Assembly: GCA_949316235.1 (NCBI GenBank)
Contig: OX438748.1
Coordinates: 36,114,036-36,178,035, forward strand
Direction: 5' to 3'
DNA: 64,000 nucleotides
DNA from: Oegoconia quadripuncta
Lineage: Eukaryota > Arthropoda > Insecta > Lepidoptera > Autostichidae
This document shows positions 12,601-22,600 of the stretch, piece after piece (positions within the stretch are counted from its first letter, which is position 1; each line of letters begins with the position of its first letter). Both the position numbers and the translations under genes were made by a program. The notes beneath the pieces were generated by a model, which was not told where the DNA came from, did no database searches, and worked only from the letters and a program-made list of their open reading frames with translations.

Positions 12601-13150
12601 TTCAATTAAATGACTATTGACCCTCTGCCTACGAAGTTATATCTCATTAAAATATATTTTTAGGCACGAAATATATTATATTGGGTCTTTACCTATGAAA
12701 TTGGAGTTTTTTTTCTTCGTTAATCATATGTACCAATTCCTGTGATTATCAAAGCTATATCTAAATTTGTTTTTTATTTGGCAATTGGAATATCATTTCA
12801 AGGTTTCACATGAAATATTTTTTAATTTCTGGGCTAAATCACATAATAAAAAAAATTTGAACAGAGCTCTTTTCATGTGCTTCCCATAATGAAAAATTAT
12901 GAAAAATTATTTATTGATTTCTCCACAAATATCGAAACTTAAGCTAACTTATATACTATTTGTTTCACAAGTTTGCGATATGTGTGTGGAGACTGGTGCC
13001 TGTACTAGGTAGACCCTGTACTACAGGTCACCAGGTCCTCCGCCTCCCGGTGTGGGTTCAAGACAATAGAAGATTGTTGTTTGCTTGCTTTGTTAGTTTT
13101 ATGGAGAAATAACAATGAGAGATATAAAAGAAAGAAAAAAAATATATATA
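12601..13150. other. Intergenic, left flank of the transposon
   Basis: AT-rich. The stretch 12955-13080 (TGTGTGTGGAGACTGGTGCC, TACAGGTCACCAGG) resembles 39.90-39.97 kb, so it is probably a dispersed repeat. A TA-rich tract leads into the transposon. Confidence 0.4.
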
Positions 13151-13152
13151 TA

Positions 13153-13391
13153 CAGTGTGGAAATTAAACTCAGGCCCTGGAGGGAAACTACTTTAAATCC
13201 TTAAGCTAGCTCATTTTACTTAAAGGAGACATTCCTTTATTTTTAAAAAGAAACAAATCTGCATTAAAAGATTTTTTAAAACTCGCTTGCTTCGCCCGGG
13301 ACTCGAACCAACTAAAATTTAAAAAATAAACACTCCTTATTTTATTATACTACTCGGTAGTATTAATATTCAGGATAAAGTTTCTCTAAAA
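13153..13391 (+). repeat. Left terminal inverted repeat of the transposon
   Basis: Runs from CAGTGTGGAAATT to CAGGATAAAGTTTCTCT and pairs with 14873-15109. It is much longer than the roughly 30-bp ends of classic mariners. Confidence 0.9.
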
Positions 13392-13724
13392 AATATTTGG
13401 TTACTGTTCACTTTTAACAAGTAAAAGACACGTAACAGTTCTGTTATTTCTCCAACACTCAAAGACTTCGTATGAAGTACACGCTTGCTAATTTATCGTT
13501 AAGTACCTTGTTGAAATCATCGATAAGAAAATTGTTCAATGGTGGTAATACCTCTATGCACATTTCCTTCTTACATGATCCGAGGCGTTCAGTGGAGAAG
13601 TTTAAAAATGGAACGTTTGACTTTGTTTGCAAGGCGGGACAATAATTTTAAAATTCGAACGATTTTTATCAACAGATTTTATTTAAGTAGTGTTGCTTCC
13701 CTTACGTAATTAAATTATCTCATA

Positions 13725-14786
13725 ATGGCGTATCAAGAACAATTCGATTTATTAGAAGCTTACTTTGTTTGCAACAAGAGCTACGATTTAGCTCTACAGT
13801 GGTATCGCGAGAAGTATCCAGACAGAGAACTACCATCTAGAAAGGTTTTGTCTCGAATTGTGAATAATTTACTGACCGTTGGAAGTTTTAAAAAGAAGAC
13901 TGGACGCCCACAGCAACAAAATTTGGACTATAGCGATGTTGAGTTAAACATTTTGACATACTTCGAGTGTTACCCGAAAGCTTCAAGCAGGGAAGCTGTT
14001 CAAGAGATAGGCATCAACCATACTAGTATACTTAAAGTTCTGAAAAAATACAAATACAAATGTTATCGTGATGGGCGATTGGTGCAGAAACTACATCCCG
14101 GAGATAGTGACAGGAGATTACAGTTTTGTGAAAATATTCGAACAGAAATAGCCCGCAACCCAAATTTCTTGGACTGTATTGTATGGTCTGACGAAACAAA
14201 TTTTAGTAATAATGGAATGTATAACAGACATAACAATCATTATTGGTCTCGTCAAAATCCATTCCGTGTCCGTGAAACGAACAACCAGGTCAGATTTTCG
14301 TTTAATGTTTGGTGTGGAATCAAAAGTAACAAGGTTGTTTTGGTGCACATTTACGAAGGACATCTGAATGCAGCAAAATACATTGAAATATTAGAGCTTT
14401 TACAAAATCAATTAAACCTTCTGCCAGAAGAGGAACGAAATAATATCATTTTTCAACAAGATGGTGCACCTGCCCACAACAGCAGAATTGCCAGGGCATA
14501 CCTTAATGAAAATTTCAGTGCCTGGATAGGTACAAACGGTACGATTAGATGGCCTGCAAGAAGTCCAGACCTGACGCCCATGGACTTCTTTTTATGGGGT
14601 CATGTAAAAAATGTTGTTTATGAAACTTGCTATGAAACCGTTCAAGAGCTAAGGATTGCGGTAGAAAATGTTATTAGGGGCATACACCACAACACTTTGC
14701 TGAAGGCTACAAGAAATGAATTTCAACGGCGACTAATGTTGTGTAGCCGGAACGACGGGGCTCATTTCGAACAATTTATCAGTTAA
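13725..14786 (+). CDS. Tc1/mariner-group transposase (DUF4817-type N-terminus)
   Basis: This 353-residue protein would cut and paste its own element. Residues 3-60 match the DUF4817 helix-turn-helix pattern of insect transposases (AYFVCNKSYDLAL, then LTVGSFKKKTGRP), and a second DNA-binding helix-turn-helix probably follows at about 70-110. The DDE/D-type catalytic core is visible: VWSDETNF (D156), FQQDGAPAHNS (D246), RSPDLTPMDFFLWG (D287). The last two aspartates are separated by 40 residues, more than in mariner DD34D, as in the long-spacer insect clade. The C-terminus is NDGAHFEQFIS. The start is the first ATG (ATAATGG) in a frame with no internal stop. The gene is alone between the inverted repeats. 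AATAAA occurs just after the stop, near 14816. Family assignment is from motifs; activity is inferred from integrity. Confidence 0.93.
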   Translation: MAYQEQFDLLEAYFVCNKSYDLALQWYREKYPDRELPSRKVLSRIVNNLLTVGSFKKKTGRPQQQNLDYSDVELNILTYFECYPKASSREAVQEIGINHTSILKVLKKYKYKCYRDGRLVQKLHPGDSDRRLQFCENIRTEIARNPNFLDCIVWSDETNFSNNGMYNRHNNHYWSRQNPFRVRETNNQVRFSFNVWCGIKSNKVVLVHIYEGHLNAAKYIEILELLQNQLNLLPEEERNNIIFQQDGAPAHNSRIARAYLNENFSAWIGTNGTIRWPARSPDLTPMDFFLWGHVKNVVYETCYETVQELRIAVENVIRGIHHNTLLKATRNEFQRRLMLCSRNDGAHFEQFIS

Positions 14787-14872
14787 ATAATTTAAGTGTT
14801 ACAAAATGGATAGTAAAATAAAGTTGATGTTAGATTTAACGATTATTTTTATTTTTAAGACCAAATGTTTGT

Positions 14873-15106
14873 TAGAGAAACTTTATCCTGAATATTAATA
14901 CTACCGATTAGTACAATAAAATAAAGAGTGTTTATTTTTTTAAATTTTAGTCGGTTCGAGTCCCGGGCGAAGCAAGCGAGTTTTAAAAAATCTTTTAATG
15001 CAGATTTGTTTCTTTTTAAAAATAAAGGAATGTCTCCTTTAAATAAAATGAGCTAGCTTAAGGATTTAAAGTAGTTTCCCTCCAGGGCCTGAGTTTAATT
15101 TCCACA

Positions 15107-15109
<3 letters not shown>
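14873..15109 (-). repeat. Right terminal inverted repeat of the transposon
   Basis: Inverse of 13153-13391. It includes AGAGAAACTTTATCCTGAAT at its inner edge and TTCCACACTG at its outer edge, followed by a (TA)n tract of about 30 bp. Confidence 0.9.
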
Positions 15110-15147
<38 letters not shown>

Positions 15148-15203
15148 AGAAAATAAAGTAAGATTAATAATCTACTTATTTTGGCTAATTTATGATTCAT
15201 TAG

Positions 15204-15208
15204 GTGTG

Positions 15209-15241
<33 letters not shown>

Positions 15242-15322
15242 TGTGTGTGTGTGTGTGTGTGAGTGTGTGTGTGTGTGTGAGTGTGTGTGTGTGTGTGTGT
15301 GTGCGCGTGTGTGTGTGTGTGT
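15204..15322. repeat. (TG)n microsatellite
   Basis: About 119 bp of TG interrupted by GAG and CGCG variants. The open frames here on the minus strand (His-Thr repeats) are artefacts of the repeat. Confidence 0.95.
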
Positions 15323-15423
15323 AAGCGTGCATATGGGCATATACTTATAACATGTTAAGTATGACGTTATTTTATGTTTAACAATCACTATTATTTTGGA
15401 CTTCATTAATTTGCCAAATTTTA

Positions 15424-16690
15424 TGTATGTATGTATGACATTGAGAAAGTGAGGTAAGTAAATATATTCTAATCAGACACTGTTGCATAAGAAAGACAAA
15501 AGGACACGGTAAAATCGATTAAGTAAGGGGCACAATTAAGTTTTCAGTTTGTCCATAATCGAGATTCTGCAACCACTTATTTAAAATAAACTTGCATTCT
15601 GTTCTTTGTAAGGGGTAAATATTAAGTATACGATTACATTTATTATATAAATATGGGCCCAAGAAACAAAAAAATCTGTGAGAAAGTTGTGTTCTAAACT
15701 TTGGGCTCGTGCATACCATATCATATCTTCTCTTTTTTCCTTTAAGGGTGGGATCGTATTCATTTATTGGATGTTGTTTTAATACTGTCTGAAGGACAAA
15801 TAGCTGTCTTATCGATAGAACTTGACAGTTTTTGTATAAATCTGCAGTAGGGTAAAAATATGGGCGGGAAGTAGCCACTTTCAATATTGTCCTTTGTGAA
15901 ATTTCAAGTTGTTTTAAGTTTGTTTTTGCGGTTCCTCCCCATGAGGTTAGACAATAAGTGAGAATTGATTGTACTAATGCATAATATACTATTTTGATTA
16001 TTTTGAACTCGGCTATATGTCTTATTGCTTTGAATATATACATTAGTTTTCTGATTCGTGTTGTTAATATTGAAATATGTGTTTTAAAATTTAAGTTTCT
16101 ATCAAGATATATGCCAAGGTATTTCATTTGATGAAAGTTTTCAAGTGCAGGGCAATCACATCCATGTTGGGGCAAACACGAGTGGATCCTAATAGTAAAA
16201 GAATGCGGTTGCGGAAGCGAAATATCTCGTATTCCAAAAGTTATATATTTAGTTTTGTCTGAATTTAGTGTAAGTAGATTCTTTTTGAGCCATTTTACCA
16301 CTTTATCAAAACCTGTTTGGGCATAGTTAAACACTTCCGACCAAGAGTCACCCCAAAAAATTAGTGCAGTATCATCGGCGAACGATAAAATTTTGCCATT
16401 TGCTAGATCCATATTACACAACTCATCTATATAAACTAGAAATAGCGTGGGGCCTAATATGCTCCCCTGTGGAACTCCATAATTTACTTCGTGTTCGTCA
16501 CTAACGAAATTATCTATCCTGACACGCTGCGTTCTATTTTTAAGGTAACTTCTAAACAGATTTAGTTGAAGATCTCTGACACCCATCCTTTCCAATTTCG
16601 TGATTAGTAGCGGTATTGATATAGTATCAAATGCTTTGGCGAGATCAAAAAAAATACAAAGACATTTTTTATTACTGTCCAATTTTATTT
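15424..16690 (-). mobile_element. 5'-truncated non-LTR retrotransposon
   Basis: On the minus strand it starts in the middle of a reverse transcriptase frame at about 16690 and ends at a (CATA)n tail (15424-15436), a 3' end type used by many LINEs in place of poly(A). The endonuclease and any ORF1 are absent, as expected from abortive target-primed reverse transcription. Confidence 0.8.
15519..16682 (-). CDS. Reverse transcriptase, non-LTR (Jockey/CR1 group), N-terminally truncated
   Basis: This 387-codon frame has no internal stop. RT motif A is FFDLAKAFDT (residues 11-20), motif B is YGVPQGSILGPTLFLVYIDEL (68-88) and the catalytic box is FADDTALI (101-108). The thumb follows (NLLTLNSDKTKYITF, MKYLGIYLDRNLNF) and the C-terminal domain ends QTENLIVPLT. 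A full element would carry an upstream endonuclease, so the listed Met is simply the first Met in a truncated frame. The open frame suggests a young insertion, but without its 5' end it cannot move on its own. Clade is inferred from overall look; CR1, Jockey and related groups are hard to separate here. Confidence 0.85.
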   Translation of the reverse strand: MDSNKKCLCIFFDLAKAFDTISIPLLITKLERMGVRDLQLNLFRSYLKNRTQRVRIDNFVSDEHEVNYGVPQGSILGPTLFLVYIDELCNMDLANGKILSFADDTALIFWGDSWSEVFNYAQTGFDKVVKWLKKNLLTLNSDKTKYITFGIRDISLPQPHSFTIRIHSCLPQHGCDCPALENFHQMKYLGIYLDRNLNFKTHISILTTRIRKLMYIFKAIRHIAEFKIIKIVYYALVQSILTYCLTSWGGTAKTNLKQLEISQRTILKVATSRPYFYPTADLYKNCQVLSIRQLFVLQTVLKQHPINEYDPTLKGKKRRYDMVCTSPKFRTQLSHRFFCFLGPYLYNKCNRILNIYPLQRTECKFILNKWLQNLDYGQTENLIVPLT

Positions 16691-17244
16691 ACAATTTATA
16701 ATCATTTCTTATATTCGCTGAAACTTTTATAAAGCGGTTACTTTTAAAAATTAACGCTGCCTATACTTAACTTAATGTTATCCGATAATACACACAAAGT
16801 GTAGCTATTAATATAAATAGGATTTGCCGTTCCCAAAAAAAAATCAAAAATGTTTGTATGGAGAAAACAGTCTTAATGAAATTCTTCATACAAAACGCCA
16901 ATTTAATAGGTAAGGACCTAATATTAACAACGCTATCGAAAGGTTTCCAAATAAAACATTGTTCTCCAGTAGTCACTCAGTTTATTATCAGTAGCGACGA
17001 CGTCACTAACATTATTGCAAACTCATCTACACTAGTCTATGTGCTCTAGAATATTGGTACCTCAGACATGCTGCGGTAAGGCCAGTGGCAGTAGGCACAG
17101 TTAGGCCATACTAGTTTAATAAACAAATGTGTGCTGTACTCGTTAACAATTAGGCATCACCGCAAATACTCATTCTAATTATTTATTTGCATACAACAAG
17201 CACTGTTAAGGCAAAATTAGTGAACCTATGATTATTCTTAGTGT
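16691..17244. other. Intergenic, nothing recognised
   Basis: AT-rich with short overlapping frames on both strands (16767-17049) that show no domain. Confidence 0.4.
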
Positions 17245-17515
17245 ACAGGCTGAAATTTAATTCGTTTAATTCCTGTTTACTGCTGACTACACTCCTAATT
17301 ACGAATAACTTTCCACTAGGAACCAGAGCCGAATTCAGTCGAAAATTGTTGGACTTCCTTCACTAAAGATGGTTTCAGAAAGGTTTACTTTGTAAGGGCA
17401 ATCGAAAATTTTTTGATTGAATTCGGCTATGGTTTCTTATGGAAAGTTGTTGGTAATCAAGAGTGGTGTTACAGTTAATGGGAATTACACGAATTCAAAT
17501 TCACCTTGTGGAGCT
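17245..17515 (+). repeat. Fold-back MITE family 1, full copy
   Basis: It starts ACAGGCTGAAATTTAATTCG and ends CACGAATTCAAATTCACCTTG. The inverted blocks ATTACGAATAACTTTCCAC and GGAAAGTTGTTGGTAATCAA lie inside. Same family as 5.1 and 20.1 kb. Confidence 0.75.
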
Positions 17516-19400
17516 CAGTCATTTGTTTTAGCTGGGAATTTGAAATCTTTTTAAAGAATTGTGGAGATAATCAAAGGTTAACGTCAGTGATAGTGGCTAA
17601 GTGCCGGTATCACACATTATCTACATCACTATACTAACTAGCTATAGCGCTACACTACTACTCTATACTTTACAATATTTACAAATAAAGTATATAATTA
17701 ACATTATATAGTTTTTTTTTAATTCATACAATAATTATAATGCAATCATTATTCACTACTAAACACACGTTTAAAATAAATTATCTGTGACACTTGTAAG
17801 TCTTCTAACTATATTGTTCGTTTTTATTTGAAATTATTTATATACAATGGTATTGAGTACAGTCGGGGAGCTTCCAGGACCATTACATTTCATATAACTT
17901 GGACGTCGTTATAAATCAACATAAATTACGACATGTGACAAACAGAGAATTGAAAGGAAAACTTTTTTTAAAAGAGTTTTGAGTGTTGACAGTATTGAGT
18001 GACGATTGGTGTGGATATAGCGTCTGCTCACGATACATTTTCACAAGCAACCCACTGAATATATACGGATTGTGTCGTAAATAGGCATGCTGGGGCCAAG
18101 TAATACAGCAGGTAATAGGGATTAGTTATTATCAGGTCAGGAACAGCCTGAACAGATAAACCTTTCAATCCGGCATCGACAATATTTTATTTAGGTACAA
18201 CAATCACCTACCCAGTTCAACAATAAGCAAAATTAGTATCGAAAAATATTCATAATCCGTTGAGAAAACTTAATTTGTGTTAAGGTGGTATGTAAAGATT
18301 TATTTGTTTCAGATTGCACCAGATCCTTTGCCTATTCATGTTAAATGAAATCATGAGCCTTCTGACAGACATCATCTAAGTGATTCAGCAGATTGACTAT
18401 GAAATTGCATGCTTTATAAACTTATACTTTGTGGCACAGCGCTCACTTAACTCTGTCCAATGAAGCCTGAAGTGTTCAGCTCACAATAGCTCATACAACT
18501 GTACATTATATCTACAGCAACCTATAACCGACATACACAGACTGCCTCGCGGCGCTCGCCTCGTGCCGCGCCCACGTCAGCGCCAGACGCATCGACAGAA
18601 CAACAACTTTAAGGCACACGTCTTCACATCTACGTAACACACAACAAACCCTAAGTGTTCATGACTAGCTAGTGGTTACAAATATCACAAAATGTAACGA
18701 CAATTATTTGAAGTTATGATTTTTCGTAATTAGATAAAACAAATTAATAATAACACCATTAAATAACCCTATCGAAGAAGATCAAAGCGATACCTTTATT
18801 AGGAGCATTCACATCGCACACGGACGGCTTTCCATATGATCGTTCAAGTTGAAAATCATGAAGGAAACTTTATATGCATAATCAGAATACATAGTTTGTT
18901 TGTTCAATGTATGTTTGTATACTTATATATGCAATAAAATGTTAAAATAAATAAAAAAAAATAGTCTAGAAAGTGATGAAACTTATCTTTATTTATCGTT
19001 TGCCAGATATTTTAGACGGAATTTTAGATGGAAAGTGACAATGTTGCCGAAGCATGCGCTTCCAGACATTTCGAATATTTTGAAGTTGACAGTTTGTTGG
19101 AAGTGCCGCACTACGGTGTAAACGCTCGTAACAAAAGTTCGGCAAAAAAACATGAGTTAATGCTGTTTTAAATGGACTACCCTCCAATTTGTTTCGACAG
19201 CTCCATATGCTATTGAAACTTTACTCCGCAAGGGGCTACAACCTTACACAACACTGTCATTAATGTAAGCTAAGAATGTGAAATGGTTTGTAAATATATC
19301 CTCCTGCCTGCACATTCGTTCGATTCATCGGTGGGTATACTGCGACAAATAGTAGTCGTCCATTTCTTAATATAGACCGCGAACTCATATTAACCAGCAC
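17516..19400. other. Intergenic DNA downstream of hbn
   Basis: No gene recognised. A GC-rich patch at 18540-18600 (CTCGCGGCGCTCGCCTCG) stands out. The minus frame at 18993-19187 shows no domain. Possible hbn 3' regulatory DNA, unproven. Confidence 0.4.
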
Positions 19401-19406
19401 TTTATT
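19401..19406 (-). terminator. hbn: Candidate hbn polyadenylation signal
   Basis: AATAAA on the minus strand (GAAATAAAGTGC), about 185 bp past the hbn stop codon. It is the first canonical hexamer in that direction that I saw. Confidence 0.5.
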
Positions 19407-19589
19407 TCGGGAGCAGGGATAAGTTCCAGGTGTACCCTGGACTACACACACATGTTTAAGTTTCACAGCACGATGCGATCTTTGTCGCTAAGATAATGAC
19501 TGTTCGGTTACATAGGCGTGGTCGTCTCACATCGGATGTCGAAGAGTCTCCGGAGTGCCCCCGCGGTGTGGTCCGTAGTGGGGGATTGG

Positions 19590-19664
19590 TTACGTGTGCA
19601 CCTTGCCGCCGTGATGCCGCGCCAGCTCGGCCAGGCGGGCGTCCTGTGCCCGCAGGCGCAGCGC
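19590..19664 (-). CDS. hbn: hbn coding exon 7 (OAR-like C-terminus and stop)
   Basis: The acceptor TATTATGTCAG precedes 25 codons, beginning [14 protein letters not shown] and ending GGKVHT then TAA (19592-19590). Joined to exon 6 (RAASAE) in phase 0 it gives [14 protein letters not shown], resembling the OAR helix (consensus SIAALRLKAKEH). OAR motifs often temper activation by paired-like factors. Confidence 0.87.
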   Translation of the reverse strand, partial: ALRLRAQDARLAELARHHGGKVHT

Positions 19665-22600
19665 CTGACATAATATAAACCGAGGATGTATTCACTAATA
19701 TAAAATCGAAACACATAACATTGAGTCTAACTAACGAAATATCTAGGTGCTTATATGTATAATGCAAAACATAACTTTTGATATAAGAAGTTAACCCCGT
19801 AACACCTATCTCGATTCTTCTCAATTTAACATTTCAATGATGGCATTAATTGTGTGTCAAAGAAGTAAATAACAATTGAGAATATCTTTAAAAGCAAAGG
19901 AAATGTATGGCGGTAGATGTTGAAGATGGGATAAGCCTTTTGGGCCTATTTGAGATGCTAACTTTGTAGCAGTGAAGTCTGGTTTTGGGTCGAGTATTTT
20001 TTTACCATTTAGGGGAGGCCTATGTTTAGCAGTGGACGTGCATGATGATGATGAAGTGTGAATAGTGAAATAATTGAAGTACTACAAAAATGCTATTTAT
20101 TTTTATTTTATTTTATTAAGATATTTTAAGATTATATAGGGTGAAATTCCTGTAATTCCTGTTTACTGGCGATACCACTCCTGATTACCCACAACTGTCC
20201 ACTAGAAATCAGAGGTGAAATCGGTCGAAAATTGTTCGATTTCCCTACTAAAGGTGGTTTCAGAATGGTTTACTTTGTATGGGTAATCGAAAATTTTTTG
20301 GTCGAATTAAGAGTATGGTTCCTAAAGGAATGTTGCTCGTAATCAAGAGTGACGTCACCGGCTAATGGGAATTACACGAATTCAAATTCACCCTGCAGAT
20401 ATTATGATTATAGATTTTACAGATATAAGTTTACTGTGTTATAATGTGCGTTATAGACTCTGATACAAAATAATGTTACACGACCAGGATCTAATACTAG
20501 GCTGCTGTAATATCTCCGTACATACCTCTGCGCTGGCGGCGCGCGAGGCTGCCCCCGGGCCCGGCGGGGGCGGGGGCGGGGGCGGGGGCGGGGGCGGGGG
20601 GGGCGCGCCGAGCGGCGGGGAGGGCGCGGGGGGCGAGGCCGGCCCCGGCGGGGGCAGCGCCAGCACGTACCTGTCGACGGATCACGCACTTGTACTCAGT
20701 GGTACAGCAGGTCATGCATGCAACGGAGACTTACCCGACCATGAAATAGAATCGAATCAAAGCTCTTTCGTTTCATATAATATGAACAGATGATTGATTT
20801 ATTAATATGAGGTACCCCCAAGGTTTGATTCATCGGAGAAGAATGCACTCGAACCATTGAATAAAAAACAGGATGTCTCTTTCCTGTAGGATGTGGCGAG
20901 CCCTGAACTCCAAGCCGCAAGTATTTGGTAAAATTCTCACCCAAGGTGGGAGAATTTGCCACGCGAGCGACGGCAACTTATACAGGGTAGAAATATATTA
21001 TAATATGATTTATTGCCTACTACTTCGTCCTAATAATGCTAATCCTACAGGAACCAGTCACTTTTCCGGGATAAAAAGTTGCCCACATGTTAATCCAGGT
21101 CGTAATCTACCGACCAACCAAATTCGTCCAGCATTTTAAGCGGGAAGAGGTAAGAAACATGCGTACATACACACACTTTCGCATTATGGTATTATTAAAG
21201 ACTAATGTATGGGATATCTCTGACCACCCCATTGAGATAAAGGTCGTGGCATTACGTATGTCTATTGCTAAGACAACTTTCCACTGCAGAGCACTATTAC
21301 AGGTGTTCGTTTATATGTGAGGATTTGACATGTGTGTGGGGAAAAAAGGAAGATCTTCCACCGGGCTGCTGGTATTGACCGGGGACCGCGGCATAACCGT
21401 TACTAGTGGCGTCTTGGCTATATGCAATGCCTTGAGAAAACTTCGTTAGCGCGATGCAGGATTCGCTCTCTGATTGGTCGCTTAGTAATGACACCGTTTA
21501 CTCTGCCCCTATATATATAATAGGCGTCCTCAACAACCAAATATTGTGACTAGATTTAGTTATTAAAATAAATCATTCATCATTTTTTTAGTAGCGAACG
21601 TGGCTCGGTCTAGTACATCTAACTAATAATATGAATGCGAAAGATAGATGTTTGTTAAGTATATTTTTTATCCCGATAAAGTGAGTAGTTCTCGTGCCGC
21701 GGGCAGACTAGTATAACATAAAACTTTCAAATAAAATAATATAAAGCCCACTTTCCACTGAGAGCGGAGTGCATGAACCGTCTGGTATTCATAATACATA
21801 GTTGCTTAGTGTGGAACTGGATGACGCTGTGTGTATACACCAGGATATATAATTATTCAGTATGACAGGTGTGCCCCGCTCGCTGTGGAATGCTACCTTG
21901 ACTCTCTATGACGAGTGACAGTCGTACTTCATCCCACGTCAGTCACAGCTATATTTGCTCTAAATGAAGATCTCCAATAGAAACAAATTAACAGCAATAC
22001 AAACTAAAATAGTGTGAGAGGTACCTATGCAGCAGCGCGCGGAAGGCGGCGGCCGGCTCCGCGTCCGGCCACAGCGGCGCCGGCACGCCCAGTGCTCCCA
22101 GACCGCCCACGCCCACGCCCACTCCCACGCCCACGCCGCCGCCCAGGCCCAGCCACCACTCGCCACCCACGGGACCCCACTCGCCCACCACTGTAACAAC
22201 CACGCAATCCGCTCTAACACGCTCAGTTTATAATTATAGTACCTACTTCACCAACACCACCTTCGGCCTCATCTTCACTTAACCATACGTGTGTGTGAAC
22301 CATACGTGGGGGTGTGATTGCTAAAGTGCTAACCCGATGTGCATAAAAACAAACTTACATTCTCAAATAGTATACGTGAACTTCAAACTTAAGCATTTAT
22401 TTCAACGTAAGATACGTGATAGGTATCATTTGTTGAATGTCAATTTGAATATATTGGAAATAAATTGGGCTTAAGCATTTCTCTGTGGGCCAGTATGTCC
22501 AAACTACCACACCTTCGGAAAAGGGAATCATCTGTGGGAAAAGAAGCGTTGAAAGAAACCCACAGGATCATTGTTCTTTAAGTGCAGTGGGATATTGTAA

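Larger units (their letters stand above)
13153..15109 (+). mobile_element. Tc1/mariner-group DNA transposon, apparently intact
   Basis: The element is 1,957 bp and flanked by TA dinucleotides. It begins CAGTGTGGAAATTAAACTC and ends with the inverse GAGTTTAATTTCCACACTG. The terminal inverted repeats are long, about 237 bp (13153-13391 and 14873-15109), and differ by only a few bases. Between them lies one uninterrupted transposase gene. An intact frame plus well-matched ends indicates a recent insertion, and the copy may still be active. Inside each repeat is a tRNA B-box-like GGTTCGAGTCCC word, also found in the related element at 42.3 kb. Confidence 0.92.

Noticed and set aside
15066..15406. 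Histidine-threonine repeat proteins
   Set aside because: Pure products of the (TG)n microsatellite.
19456..19824. 122-codon minus frame over hbn exon 7
   Set aside because: Wrong frame. The exon 7 frame ([11 protein letters not shown] then stop) fits splice phase and the OAR pattern; this one does not.
20473..20793. 106-codon plus frame with a long glycine run
   Set aside because: Antisense shadow of the hbn proline-coding hexamer repeat.
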